Source: JAVJST01 sp040219295 (lineage in GTDB: Bacteria > Pseudomonadota > Alphaproteobacteria > Rhodospirillales > Casp-alpha2). Taken from it: 64,000 nucleotides of DNA. The notes beneath the pieces are model-generated. The model searched no databases and was not told the origin of the DNA. It saw nothing but the letters and a program-made list of their open reading frames with translations. The position numbers and the translations under genes are program-made. The first letter of the stretch is position 1; every line of letters starts with the position of its first letter. Shown here piece after piece: positions 7,762-16,387 of the stretch. The stretch lies in contig JAVJST010000001.1 of NCBI GenBank assembly GCA_040219295.1, positions 186,001-250,000 of the forward strand, in the 5' to 3' direction.

Positions 7762-8673
7762 TCACTTAGGGGGCTGTGTCCGCTTCGGCAAATTCGCCAG
7801 GATGGCTTCCGACAACGCCAGAACCTCCTCGCGCGCGGCCATGTGCGACCGGCTGAGGGGCTGGCCGCCCGCGGCGTCCTTCAGGTCGAGGATCGTCAGG
7901 CCGACGAGAAACAGTTCGCGGAAGATAACGCGTTCGCTGAAGCCGGGGATGACCTTGAGGCCGAGGGATCTCTCGAGGAGCGCCAGCGCCCAGTCGACGT
8001 CGCGCGCGTTGTGGCTCTCGAGCGTGCCGAGCCTGTTGCGGGCGACGAGCCACGGCGCCGCCTGGCCGCCTTCCTCCTGGCGCGTCTGCCGGTCCTCCAG
8101 CAGCAACGTCGAGAACGCGCTCGGCCCGATGACGGTTTTGCGCCGTGCGTCGATCTGGGCGATGACGTCGAGATCGACGAAGCTGTCGTTGACCGGGGTG
8201 ACGATCAGGTCGGCCCGCCGGTGCGCCAGCCGGCCGAGCGGCGTGTCGGAGCCGGGGGTGTCGATGATCAGGTAGTCGACGTTGGCGCGCGAGCCGTCGA
8301 TGACGTATGCCAGCCGTTCCTCGGCCTTGTCGGAACCGTTCGGCGACAGGCCGGACAGCGCCTCGCCGTCGATGTGGTGCGGCATCACGATCGGCGCCCC
8401 GGCGATGTCGGCATAACGGCGCCGGTTGGCGACGTAGCGGGTCAGGCTGCCCTGGCGGACATCGAGATCGAGCGTCGCGACCGCGCCGCCTTGTTTTGCG
8501 AGCGCGACGGCGAGATGCATGGCGATCGTCGACTTGCCGCAACCGCCCTTCTCGTTGGCGACGACGATGACCCGGCCGCGGCCCGCATCGGCGTTCGGGC
8601 TCACCGCGTGCCCGCCGGCGGCAACGCCCTCCCCGGTCCGATCGCCGCGCAGTCGCGCAAGGATATCCATCAT
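7762..8673 (-). CDS. mipZ: MipZ-like ParA-family ATPase (second copy)
   Basis: A P-loop ATPase of the MipZ branch of the ParA/MinD superfamily. MipZ binds ParB at the chromosome pole and forms a gradient that inhibits FtsZ away from midcell in alphaproteobacteria. The deviant Walker A motif is NEKGGCGKSTIAMHL (about residues 38-52), switch I is DLDVRQGSLTRY, and Walker B is YLIIDTPGSDTPLG. Length is 303 residues, slightly longer than typical because of a 30-residue N-terminal extension. The ATG overlaps the stop of the upstream paralog by four bases, so they form a coupled pair. The copies have diverged clearly (KGGCGKS versus KGGSGKS). Confidence 0.82.
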   Translation of the reverse strand: MMDILARLRGDRTGEGVAAGGHAVSPNADAGRGRVIVVANEKGGCGKSTIAMHLAVALAKQGGAVATLDLDVRQGSLTRYVANRRRYADIAGAPIVMPHHIDGEALSGLSPNGSDKAEERLAYVIDGSRANVDYLIIDTPGSDTPLGRLAHRRADLIVTPVNDSFVDLDVIAQIDARRKTVIGPSAFSTLLLEDRQTRQEEGGQAAPWLVARNRLGTLESHNARDVDWALALLERSLGLKVIPGFSERVIFRELFLVGLTILDLKDAAGGQPLSRSHMAAREEVLALSEAILANLPKRTQPPK

Positions 8674-9506
8674 TGGCCGGCCGCCCTGGCCCTGGGCCGG
8701 TTGCCGACGTCGGCCCGGACCGTCTCGATCAGGGTGCGGATTTCCTGGCGCGCGGCGAGATGGGACAGACTGAGCTGCCCGTCGTCGCCCGGCCGCGGCG
8801 CGTCGAGGATGGTCAGGCCGTGCAGGAAAAGCTCGCGGTAGATGGTGCGTTCGCCGAAGCCGTCGGTGATGCGGAATCGGAAGCGTTTCGCGAGGTCGTC
8901 GAGCAGCCGCGCCATCTCGCGCTTGGCCCGCGCGTCGAGATTGCTTAGCCGGTTGCGCATGACGATCCAGTCCGTCGAGGGCAATCCTCTCGATGCGCGC
9001 CGCTTGCGCTGGTTCCAGACCATCTCGGCGTAGTGGCTGGGCCGCTCCACCGACATTGAGTCGGGATCGACGATGCCGATGACGTCGAGGTCCACGTAGC
9101 TGTCGTTGAGCGGCGTCACCAGGGTATCGGCATGGACGTGCGCGGCGCGGCTCAGCGCGGTATCGCTGCCCGGTGTATCGATGACGATGGCGTCGTGGTT
9201 CGTTGCCAGCCGGGCAATCATGTCGTCGAGTTCGGCAACGTCCGCGGCATCCTGCCCGGGCGAGCCGCCGTCACTTGGCGGAAACGTCTCGTGCGCCGGG
9301 TGAAGCAACGGGCCGCGCCGGTTCTCGCCGTGCTTTCGCCGCGACGCCCAGAACCGGGTCATCGTCCCCTGCCGGCCGTCGAGATCCACGGTGGCAACGG
9401 TGAGGCCCGCGTGCATCAGGCCGACGGCGAGGTGGATGGCGGTGGTCGACTTGCCGCTGCCTCCCTTTTCGTTGCCGATGACGATGGTCTGGGTCTGTGA
9501 CTGCAT
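8670..9506 (-). CDS. mipZ: MipZ-like ParA-family ATPase (first copy)
   Basis: A 278-residue MipZ-family ATPase with deviant Walker A NEKGGSGKSTTAIHL near residue 12, switch segment DLDGRQGTMTRF and Walker B AIVIDTPGSDTALS. This copy is closest to the canonical MipZ pattern (VIGNEKGGSGKST, DLDxRQGTLTRY). I chose the ATG at 9506 (MQSQTQT), which puts the P-loop at its usual distance; the frame extends to 9572, but the extra residues are Arg-rich and non-conserved. It is followed by, and overlaps, the second MipZ-like gene. The pair is transcribed toward the VWA and J-protein genes. Confidence 0.86.
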   Translation of the reverse strand: MQSQTQTIVIGNEKGGSGKSTTAIHLAVGLMHAGLTVATVDLDGRQGTMTRFWASRRKHGENRRGPLLHPAHETFPPSDGGSPGQDAADVAELDDMIARLATNHDAIVIDTPGSDTALSRAAHVHADTLVTPLNDSYVDLDVIGIVDPDSMSVERPSHYAEMVWNQRKRRASRGLPSTDWIVMRNRLSNLDARAKREMARLLDDLAKRFRFRITDGFGERTIYRELFLHGLTILDAPRPGDDGQLSLSHLAARQEIRTLIETVRADVGNRPRARAAGQ

Positions 9507-9593
9507 GCTTGCTCTGGCGTCCGTCCGAAGTATCCGGAATCGGGCTAAGAGTACCGCTCTGCGGGAAGGCAAACAACAAGACCACGCGGGCGG

Positions 9594-10580
9594 TCACGGG
9601 ACGTAGAGGGTGCCGCCGGGGCGAAAAGCATGAAACACGAAGGCGAACGTCACGTCGTGCACGACGTCGACCAGGTTTCCGCCGGCCCGGCGCTGGACGA
9701 CGACGTTGCCGACATCCCGGCCCTCGTCGATCGCACTCTTGTCGAGCGCCGAGTTCTGCCCTTCCCGCCAGGTGAGGACGAGGTCCTCATACTCGATCCG
9801 GCCCTCCTGACGAAGCAGTGGCAGCGACCAGGCTTTGTCGTCGACCGCGACGACGCGCATCATCGGCGGGACGCCATCGGGTATTTCCCCGTCGTAGAGA
9901 AACGGCTTGGCCAGCGAGTCGTAGCCGGCATAGGGATTGCGACCGTAATCGCGAAAGCCGGGCTGATTCGCTACCAGGACCTTCCCGGCCGGCGCCCGCT
10001 CGCGGAACGACGACCACGATTCCAGTCGCGACGGTATCATTTGCAATTCGCGGCCAGCGTGCTCGCCGACGATGCCCTGACCGAGGAACTGCTGCCACCA
10101 CGATTCGGTCTGGCGGTCGTACATGACCAGATCCGAATAACGCAGTTTACCGGTGGTGCCGAAGTCGAGGACCTGCCCGTCGAGCCGGCGATCGAACACG
10201 ATGGATGCGTTGCACAGCGGACAGTAGGTCACCGCCACCGGGGTGTCGCCGATGGTATCGTTGACGATCTCGTGCCAGGTCAGAATGCGCAGCGGATACG
10301 CCTTTGCCTCCCCGCCCAGGACGAGCCCGACGACGGGTTCGGTGTCGCTCAGGCCCTCGGCATCCTTGACGTCGACGAAAGTCGGGTCGTCGATGGCCGG
10401 AATCCCGTCTTTCGGCGGGCCGCCGGACAGAATCTCTCCGAGATCGACCGTTGTCCGGCCGAAATCCGTGTTCGGCCATTCGCGTTCCCAACTGAGCGGG
10501 ACATCGGCTGCGAACGCCGGGGCCGCGGCCATGAACAGCACCGCAAAGCAAGTGATGAGGTTGCGAACGATCCGTCTCAT
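9594..10580 (-). CDS. Exported DUF3179 protein
   Basis: A DUF3179-family protein of 328 residues with a signal peptide (MRRIVRNLITCFAVLFMAAA followed by a PAFA-A cleavage site), so it is periplasmic. The hallmark TYCPLCNASIVFDR segment with its Cys-Pro-Leu-Cys motif is present, along with LTWHEIVND and KLRYSDLVMYDRQT. The biochemical role of the family is not established. I start at ATG 10580 because it gives a normal signal peptide; an ATG 12 codons upstream is possible. It is divergent from the TM1410-like gene at 10774. Confidence 0.85.
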   Translation of the reverse strand: MRRIVRNLITCFAVLFMAAAPAFAADVPLSWEREWPNTDFGRTTVDLGEILSGGPPKDGIPAIDDPTFVDVKDAEGLSDTEPVVGLVLGGEAKAYPLRILTWHEIVNDTIGDTPVAVTYCPLCNASIVFDRRLDGQVLDFGTTGKLRYSDLVMYDRQTESWWQQFLGQGIVGEHAGRELQMIPSRLESWSSFRERAPAGKVLVANQPGFRDYGRNPYAGYDSLAKPFLYDGEIPDGVPPMMRVVAVDDKAWSLPLLRQEGRIEYEDLVLTWREGQNSALDKSAIDEGRDVGNVVVQRRAGGNLVDVVHDVTFAFVFHAFRPGGTLYVP

Positions 10581-10773
10581 GCAACGACATTGACCGATCG
10601 CCGAGAACCGCGCCAACCAACACCGGTCACAACTTGGTGACCGCCTCCGCGTCCGCTGCGCAATGGTTGATTAACCCCATAGCGCTATGAAATGTAATGT
10701 GGATCAAGTGCGCGAACAGGACCGAGCCGACATGGGGCAAAGCCGCCGAAACCGCCGACCGGGTACGAATGCG

Positions 10774-11898
10774 ATGCGCGTGTCGCTTGCGGCTTGCGTG
10801 CTGCTGACGTCGATGCTGAGCTTCGGCGCGTTCAGCGGTGCCGTTGCCCAGGTGACGACGCCGGAAGCGGAGCCCGAGCCGCCTGCCGGCGGTATCCGCA
10901 TTCAGGGCCGCGATGCCGATCCTGACGATACCGGGCCCGATCTCGGACCGGCAATCCCGCTCCTCGACTTCCGCGAGGAGATGCGTAGTTTCGTTTCCCG
11001 GATCGGGCAGTTCGCGCGGCGCTACAAGCCCGACTTCTCGATTCTGGTGGAGGATTCCCTCGACCTGCTGGTCAAGCGCGACGATCTCGACGAAACCCAG
11101 ATCTCGCCGGCGCGGGCCTACATGCGTTCGATCGACGGGGTGCTGGTCACCAATCTGTTCAACGACAACCCCAATCTCGACGCCGAGGACAATGAGGCGA
11201 TCCGCAAGCGCCGGCTCTCTTTGCTCGATCACGCGGAAGAGAACGGCTTGCGGGTCTTCGTGCTCGATCAGGAAACCGACCAGGCCAGAATCGACGAGGC
11301 CCGGCGCCAGGCCCGTGAACACGGCTACGCCTATCAGCCGCGGCGTTCGAGGTCGTTCGAGACGACGGACCTGCCGGTCTATCCGTCCCGGCCGTTCGAC
11401 GAGACCGGTAACAGCGTGATCTCGCTCGACGACGCCGACAACTTCGGTGTCGTCGGCAACTCCGCGGCCTACGGCAGGCAGGACGAGTTTGCACTCAAGA
11501 TGCACGGGACCAATTACGATGTGCTCATCGTCGACGTCTTTCACGGTCGCGAACCGCTTAGCCGGCAGGCGGTCGAGACCCTGAAGTACAAGGCTTCGGG
11601 CGCCCGGCGCCTGGTCTTTGCGCGGGTCAATGTCGGCACTGCGGCGAGCTATCGCTACTACTGGCAGCCGAACTGGCAAGAAGGCTCGCCGCGATGGATC
11701 GGCGCGTCTGTCCGCGGGGAACCGGACAACTATTTCGTCGAGTTCTGGCGACCGGAATGGCAGCGCATCATCTTCGGCGACACAGCGTCATACGTTTACG
11801 GTGTCGTTGATCAGGGATACGACGGCGTTGTCCTGGGCGGCGCGGACGTGTTCGAGATTTACGAAGGCGGCGAAGCCGCCGAGAGCCGCGTCCAGTAA
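10774..11898 (+). CDS. Exported TM1410 / GH114-like TIM-barrel protein
   Basis: A 374-residue secreted or periplasmic protein with a signal peptide ending near GAVAQ. The core resembles the TM1410/GH114 family, a TIM barrel related to endo-alpha-1,4-polygalactosaminidase. Supporting segments are NYDVLIVDVFHG, LVFARVNVGTAASYRYYW, YFVEFWRPEWQRII and QGYDGVVLGGADVF. Catalytic residues cannot be assigned with certainty. Such enzymes often act on exopolysaccharide matrices, but no polysaccharide cluster is adjacent. In-frame ATGs at 10687 and 10732 would add a basic N-terminal extension; I prefer 10774 for its clean signal peptide. Confidence 0.65.
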   Translation: MRVSLAACVLLTSMLSFGAFSGAVAQVTTPEAEPEPPAGGIRIQGRDADPDDTGPDLGPAIPLLDFREEMRSFVSRIGQFARRYKPDFSILVEDSLDLLVKRDDLDETQISPARAYMRSIDGVLVTNLFNDNPNLDAEDNEAIRKRRLSLLDHAEENGLRVFVLDQETDQARIDEARRQAREHGYAYQPRRSRSFETTDLPVYPSRPFDETGNSVISLDDADNFGVVGNSAAYGRQDEFALKMHGTNYDVLIVDVFHGREPLSRQAVETLKYKASGARRLVFARVNVGTAASYRYYWQPNWQEGSPRWIGASVRGEPDNYFVEFWRPEWQRIIFGDTASYVYGVVDQGYDGVVLGGADVFEIYEGGEAAESRVQ

Positions 11899-11934
11899 CA
11901 GTTACCCTCAGTACGGCCGGTTTTGCGGCCGTCC

Positions 11935-12171
11935 TCAGATGTGTGTTTCGGTCACGCACTCGACGACGAACCCGTCGTCGGGCGGAAAGCGCCGGGCGAT
12001 CAGCGCGCGGGCCTCGTGTTCGTCTCGGGCCAACACGTCATGGAGTTGAAGATCAGCCCAGTGATCGTCGAAGAACTGATGGCTTTCGTTCTGCTTCACC
12101 AGTCGACGTACTTCCTGGTTGTAGATCGAAACCTCAAATACGTGATGGCCTTCCGTCGGCTGACGCAACAT
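11935..12171 (-). CDS. Small conserved alphaproteobacterial protein (78 aa)
   Basis: A 78-residue acidic soluble protein beginning MLRQPTEGHHVFEVSIYN. It contains HQFFDDHWADLQLHDVLA and ends FVVECVTETHI, a pattern I recall in small hypothetical proteins of Rhodospirillales-type genomes. No function is known. The start at 12171 is supported by an upstream GAGGAAAAGGGG stretch; the longer frame to 12306 has no ribosome site and looks non-coding. It converges with the GH114-like gene, 36 bases apart. Confidence 0.72.
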   Translation of the reverse strand: MLRQPTEGHHVFEVSIYNQEVRRLVKQNESHQFFDDHWADLQLHDVLARDEHEARALIARRFPPDDGFVVECVTETHI

Positions 12172-12495
12172 GGTTTTGCCCCTTTTCCTCGTTGCCGTCC
12201 TTATCGTCCCCTCCGAGGCACCAGGCGCGGGTTTCTTGCTTTTGCCCAAACGCGCCTGATTAAAGTATTGTGACGTAAGTGTTAACAGGCCGTTTCCGGC
12301 CGTCAAATCGGCGCCCCCTTACCGCCGGTTTCCGCGTGTTCTGCCCTTGCCGCCCCCGGACGATGATTGTTCGCGGCGTCGAATCGTTTCATATCGGTGT
12401 CCGATGAGAAATAACGTGCCCACCAATCCGACATCCCGGCGACGTTTCTGCAACTTCGCCACGCCACCTGCCGATCGGGCAGTGATCGGGCTCAC
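12172..12495. other. Divergent intergenic region with a weak small ORF
   Basis: This gap lies between the 78-aa gene (minus) and chaC (plus). A 47-codon minus-strand frame from a GTG at 12462 to 12319 is Arg/Ser-rich with one short hydrophobic stretch (VGLVGTLFLIG) and an AGG upstream. It could be the stump of a small membrane protein, but coding is not convincing. The AT-rich stretch near 12258-12292 probably holds a promoter for the 78-aa gene. No terminator is seen. Confidence 0.3.
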
Positions 12496-13083
12496 ATGGT
12501 GACAGCCGAGCGCCCGGCACCAGGCGAGGCGTACTGGGTTTTCGGTTACGGGTCGCTGATGTGGCGACCAGGTTTTCCGTTCAGCGAGGCCCATGACGCC
12601 GTCCTTGAGGGATACACCCGATCGTTCTGTATATACTCGTTCCACCATCGCGGAACGGCGGACAGTCCCGGACTGGTGCTGGGGCTGGACGTAGGCGGAG
12701 AGTGCCTCGGCCGGATTTTCCGGGTCGATGCCGCCGATGCCGACGCGGTCACCGCCTATCTCGATGAACGGGAGCTGGTGAACTACCCCTACATCAGCCG
12801 GTTTCTGCCGGTCGAGGCGCGCATGGAAGGAACAACGAAGACCGTCGCCGCCTACACCTTCATTGCCGACACGGGCCACCCTGACTACGCCGGGCGCATG
12901 CCGCTGCGTGACGCCGCGACGCTGATCATGCAGGCGTCGGGCATTGCCGGCCTCAATCGCGACTATCTGATGAATACGGTCCAGCACCTTGAGTCGGCCG
13001 GCTTCGTCGATCAGCATCTGCACGACCTGCTGCGCGAGATCGAGGCGCGGACCGGCGTGCTCGACATGGGAAGCGGGATATGA
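12496..13083 (+). CDS. chaC: ChaC-type gamma-glutamylcyclotransferase
   Basis: A 195-residue member of the ChaC branch of gamma-glutamylcyclotransferases, which cleave glutathione to 5-oxoproline and Cys-Gly in the cytoplasm. The signature VFGYGSLMWRPGF lies at residues 15-27, and AYLDERELVNYPY carries the catalytic Glu region. The length is normal. The next gene, a response regulator, begins eight bases after the stop, so they may be co-transcribed. The start ATG 12496 follows a weak ATCGGG site. Confidence 0.88.
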   Translation: MVTAERPAPGEAYWVFGYGSLMWRPGFPFSEAHDAVLEGYTRSFCIYSFHHRGTADSPGLVLGLDVGGECLGRIFRVDAADADAVTAYLDERELVNYPYISRFLPVEARMEGTTKTVAAYTFIADTGHPDYAGRMPLRDAATLIMQASGIAGLNRDYLMNTVQHLESAGFVDQHLHDLLREIEARTGVLDMGSGI

Positions 13084-13090
13084 AGAGACC

Positions 13091-13510
13091 ATGAACGAAC
13101 GCGTCGCACCGACCGGATACGCAGATCTAACCGTCGCCGTGATTGACGACGACGAACTGATCACGCAGCTGGTCGAGCGCATTCTTGAACGGATGGGGAT
13201 CGGCAACGTCTACCGCGTCACCCGGTCGCACCGGTTTATCGACATGATCGCCGAGGGGATTGGCGGCATGCACCTGATCATCTGTGATATCGGCATGCCG
13301 CATGTCGACGGCCACGCCATACTTCGCGCGGTGCGCGAGGCCGATGCCGACGTTCCGTTCATCATGCTGACTGCCGATCAATCCGATGAGGCCGTGACGC
13401 GGGCAATTGCGGGCGGCGTCTCGGCCTACGTCGTCAAGCCGATCGACCCAGCGGCGCTCAGCGAACGGATCGCCGCGGTGCTCGAGCGCGCCTACGGTAT
13501 TAAGCGCTGA
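13091..13510 (+). CDS. Stand-alone response regulator receiver protein
   Basis: A 139-residue CheY-like receiver domain with no output domain. The acidic pair DDD (IDDDELITQ), phosphoacceptor Asp in LIICDIGMPHVDG, Thr in FIMLTADQS and Lys in YVVKPIDPAA are all present, so it should be phosphorylatable. The start is ATG 13091, preceded by GAAGAGA; the longer frame from 12989 overlaps chaC and is not needed. The convergent gene immediately downstream encodes an Hpt protein, a natural phosphorelay partner, though no histidine kinase is nearby. Confidence 0.9.
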   Translation: MNERVAPTGYADLTVAVIDDDELITQLVERILERMGIGNVYRVTRSHRFIDMIAEGIGGMHLIICDIGMPHVDGHAILRAVREADADVPFIMLTADQSDEAVTRAIAGGVSAYVVKPIDPAALSERIAAVLERAYGIKR

Positions 13511-13524
13511 CACATTGCCAGGTT

Positions 13525-14175
13525 TCAGAGGGGCTGGGCCCCGCGCGCGACGAACGGTTCGCGGCTCTCCGGCGTGAGCCGGTCGCAGTACCACGGCACC
13601 CCGAGCCCGGCCGCCGCCGCAGCGACCAGGCGCGCGCGGCCGGCCGCATCCAATTCGCTGTCGTCGCCGGTGTCGCCGACGATCGCGGAAACGTTGTCGC
13701 TTGAGGCGGCGATCAGCGCTTCGCGATCCGTGGCGGCGACAACGACTGTTGTCGCGAGCGCCGCTGCCCGCGGCCGCAACGCCGCGCGATTGCTGGCGAA
13801 CGGCGACCAGACCAGTGCGGTGGTGGTTATGCCGTCGGATGGAACCGCCGACTGGGGCGCCTTTGCGCCCGACAACAGGGCCGCGTAGATGGCGGCAAAT
13901 CGCTGCCATTGCAGCAAGCGGTCGGCCAGACTGTCATCAAGCCGTGCGCGTTTCATCTGACTCTCCCAGGCGGCACACAGCACGGACATCTCCGGCAGAC
14001 CGAACGTGTAGGCGGATCCCTTGATGGAATGCACCGTGCGTTGGACCAGGTTGTACCCGTCCGCCTGCAGGCCAGTCGAGTCGTCTAGCATGCCTTGAAT
14101 TCCCGCGAGATGATCGCGGCAACTCGCGAGGTACTCCTCGCGCATCTCCTCGACGATATCCTTGACCGATCCCAC
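13525..14175 (-). CDS. Hpt-domain phosphotransfer protein
   Basis: A protein of about 216 residues whose N-terminal half is a histidine phosphotransfer domain: MREEYLASCRDHLAGI, then VQRTVHSIKGSAYTFGLPEM with the phosphorylatable His in HSIKGSA. The C-terminal half is Ala/Val-rich and unassigned, possibly a degenerate receiver. I propose the GTG at 14175, with AGGGA upstream; ATG 14148 is an alternative. It converges with the receiver gene at 13091-13510, 14 bases apart, which suggests the two exchange phosphate. Confidence 0.75.
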   Translation of the reverse strand: MGSVKDIVEEMREEYLASCRDHLAGIQGMLDDSTGLQADGYNLVQRTVHSIKGSAYTFGLPEMSVLCAAWESQMKRARLDDSLADRLLQWQRFAAIYAALLSGAKAPQSAVPSDGITTTALVWSPFASNRAALRPRAAALATTVVVAATDREALIAASSDNVSAIVGDTGDDSELDAAGRARLVAAAAAGLGVPWYCDRLTPESREPFVARGAQPL

Positions 14176-14328
14176 GATGCAGCATTCCCTGTCAGATTGA
14201 GGACGGATGTTCCGCCGCCACGGGACCAATTTCAAGCCTTTGCAAAGGACTGAGCGGCTTGTGTTGCGAGCGCGGCTCGCTAGACTTGAACCCTTGCATT
14301 CCAATTTTGAACCGACAGGGGTTCAGGC

Positions 14329-15198
14329 ATGTCGCGTCTGAGCATGGAGACCTGGAACCAGATCGTCGCGCGCATGATCGCGCAGATCGATCATCCGTCG
14401 GCGTTCGACGCGCTGCTCGATGGTCTGCGCGAGGGCCTCCCGTTCGAGTTCTGGTACGCAGCGTTCTTTCGCACCGACGCGGCGCCTGTCGAGATCGGGC
14501 AATCAGATACCCAGAAACGCCGCCAGCGCTACATTGAAGGACCCTACCTGCTCGACCCGTTCTACATTGCGTTCTTCAACAACATCGAGCCCGGCTGCTA
14601 TTCGATGCGCGAGATCGCGCCGCCGGATTTCCCGCAAAGCCGCTACTACATTGAGTACTACTCGCCGTGGGGAGCCGGCGACGAAGTCGGTTACCTGTTG
14701 CCTGTGGCCGATGGCGTGGCCGTTCATCTGTCCTTCGGCCGGACCAAGCCGAACGCCCGGTTCTTGAAATCGGAGATGCGCTTCCTCAACGAGATTCAGC
14801 CCGTGGTTCACGAGTTCTTCCGCCGCATGTGGGAACGCATGAAGCCCGATGTCCGCAGTTCGGACGCCTTCCGGGTCGATTTCCACTTTCGGATATCCCA
14901 GGCGTTTCGCAGCTTCGGCACCTCGGTCCTGACCGATCGCGAAGGCGAGATCACACACTTGCTGCTGCGCGGGCATTCGGCCAAGTCGATTGCGCGTCTG
15001 CTCGACATTTCGCCGGGCACGGTTCGCAATCACATGAAGAGCATTTACGCGAAGCTCGAGATTTCATCACAATCGGAGCTGTTCGGCCTGTTCTTCGAGG
15101 CGCTCTCCAACATCGAGGGTGATGTCAGCGCCGACCCCCTGATTTCGCTCTGGGGTCTCAACAACGCTGAACGCGCAAACCTTCGCCAGCGACCCTGA
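14329..15198 (+). CDS. LuxR-family transcriptional regulator
   Basis: A 289-residue DNA-binding regulator. The C-terminal LuxR-type helix-turn-helix spans about residues 203-262 (LTDREGEITHLLLRG, SAKSIARLLDISPGTVRNHM). The N-terminal 170 residues form a sensory domain rich in aromatic residues, which may be an autoinducer-like or GAF-like fold, but I cannot name a ligand and see no luxI. A short palindrome CCTGATCAGG lies just after the stop at 15205-15214. It is divergent from the Hpt gene and resembles orphan LuxR regulators common in alphaproteobacteria. Confidence 0.85.
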   Translation: MSRLSMETWNQIVARMIAQIDHPSAFDALLDGLREGLPFEFWYAAFFRTDAAPVEIGQSDTQKRRQRYIEGPYLLDPFYIAFFNNIEPGCYSMREIAPPDFPQSRYYIEYYSPWGAGDEVGYLLPVADGVAVHLSFGRTKPNARFLKSEMRFLNEIQPVVHEFFRRMWERMKPDVRSSDAFRVDFHFRISQAFRSFGTSVLTDREGEITHLLLRGHSAKSIARLLDISPGTVRNHMKSIYAKLEISSQSELFGLFFEALSNIEGDVSADPLISLWGLNNAERANLRQRP

Positions 15199-15345
15199 GC
15201 ATCACCTGATCAGGGCGATACTTCGTTTTCCCATCCCGAAACTGTGGCCGCCGTCACTGCGATAACCGTCTGTTTCCAGTACTTTCACGGCTAACGGTTC
15301 GAATCATCAATGGTTCATTAGTCAGTCAATCGCATACTCGAAAAC

Positions 15346-15975
15346 ATGGCCTCACCTCGCGAAAACCCGATCATGGTCCTCGGCTTCTTCCTGGCCCTCG
15401 CCCTTCTCGCCTGGGGCGCAGTCTACGCCTATGTCTATCTGTACCTGCCGCACGAGCATGCGGAGGAAGTCGCGGCACAGCCCTTCGATGCCAATGATCC
15501 GCCGATCCGCGTCGCCTATCAGCCGATGCCGTGGCCGGACCTGCAGCCGGGCGGGAACCGTATCGAACTGCAGGTACACATCCAGCCCTACGAGAATGAC
15601 AATGTCGGATTGATGTGCGAGCGCATGCCCCAGGTCAAGGACGTGATCAACCTCGTGTTGTCCCAGTTCGACGACGAGGAAGTCGCCGTCAATCTCGACC
15701 TGGCCATGGTCGAGGAACACCTCGCCAACGCACTCAACGAGCGTTTCGGCGAACCCCTGATCCGCGGCACGTTCATCGACCTCGGCACGACCAGTGGCAA
15801 CTACGAACGTTACCGCCTCTACTGCCGCGCGCCCGGCGAACCGGGTGCCGGCGGCGCGATCGCATCGGGCTCGAGTTCTTTGGAGAACTGGTTCGTCCGC
15901 GCGGCGAAGAGCCGCCAGCGCCGGGTGGAAAAGCTCCGCCGCGAGCGCGAGCTGCTCGGCCTGGAACCCCAGTAG
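15346..15975 (+). CDS. Membrane-anchored protein, possibly FliL-like
   Basis: A 209-residue protein with one N-terminal membrane segment (residues 10-32) and a soluble domain. RIELQVHIQ, MPQVKDVINLVLSQF and LANALNERFGEPLIRGTFIDL recall the strand-helix-strand order of FliL-type flagellar basal-body proteins, but no flagellar gene is nearby and the match is weak. A Ser/Gly linker precedes a highly charged C-terminus (KSRQRRVEKLRRERELLG). I regard it as a conserved hypothetical with a tentative FliL-like fold. Confidence 0.6.
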   Translation: MASPRENPIMVLGFFLALALLAWGAVYAYVYLYLPHEHAEEVAAQPFDANDPPIRVAYQPMPWPDLQPGGNRIELQVHIQPYENDNVGLMCERMPQVKDVINLVLSQFDDEEVAVNLDLAMVEEHLANALNERFGEPLIRGTFIDLGTTSGNYERYRLYCRAPGEPGAGGAIASGSSSLENWFVRAAKSRQRRVEKLRRERELLGLEPQ

Positions 15976-16067
15976 CATCGACCGGTCGCCTGCCGGGACG
16001 TCTAGGCAGGCATGGGTGACATGCCCGTGTCCAGAACGTAATCTCTTCCTGCAACAGGGAGAGATTC

Positions 16068-16355
16068 ATGAGCGAAACGTTGACTGCCGGTGCGCAAACC
16101 GGCACCGATCCCGAGGCACTTCGGCAGCGCTTCGAGAACGAGGGTGAAGCCTCGGTCCGGGCCGCCATTGCGCGCGGCGGCAAGCAGGCGTTCGACGGTG
16201 ACCCGGCAACCCGCAAGGCGGCGACAGAGTGGCTCGCCGAGCGTGAACGGCAACGGATCGCCGCACGCGGCACGCCGCTCAGACTTTCCATCGTCGGACC
16301 GGTCATCTGCGCGATCCTTGTCGTTGCGGGTTTTGCGCTGGTGGCCTCGTTCTGA
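16068..16355 (+). CDS. Small C-tail-anchored membrane protein (95 aa)
   Basis: A 95-residue protein with a charged soluble N-terminal domain (residues 1-70, rich in Glu, Arg and Ala) and one C-terminal membrane helix (LRLSIVGPVICAILVVAGF). The start ATG 16068 is backed by a good AGGGAGAG site. I do not recognise the family. It is followed 32 bases later by the glutamine synthetase remnant, which has its own ribosome site. Confidence 0.65.
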   Translation: MSETLTAGAQTGTDPEALRQRFENEGEASVRAAIARGGKQAFDGDPATRKAATEWLAERERQRIAARGTPLRLSIVGPVICAILVVAGFALVASF

Positions 16356-16387
16356 CGGAAAGGCGCTGCGAACTGGGGGAGATATCC

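Noticed and set aside
7045..8841. A 598-codon plus-strand frame across the VWA and MipZ-like genes
   Set aside because: It covers three well-supported minus-strand genes and contains no recognisable domain.
14329..15198. Quorum-sensing receptor function for the LuxR-type regulator
   Set aside because: No luxI-type synthase is present and the N-terminal domain could not be matched with confidence to the autoinducer-binding fold.
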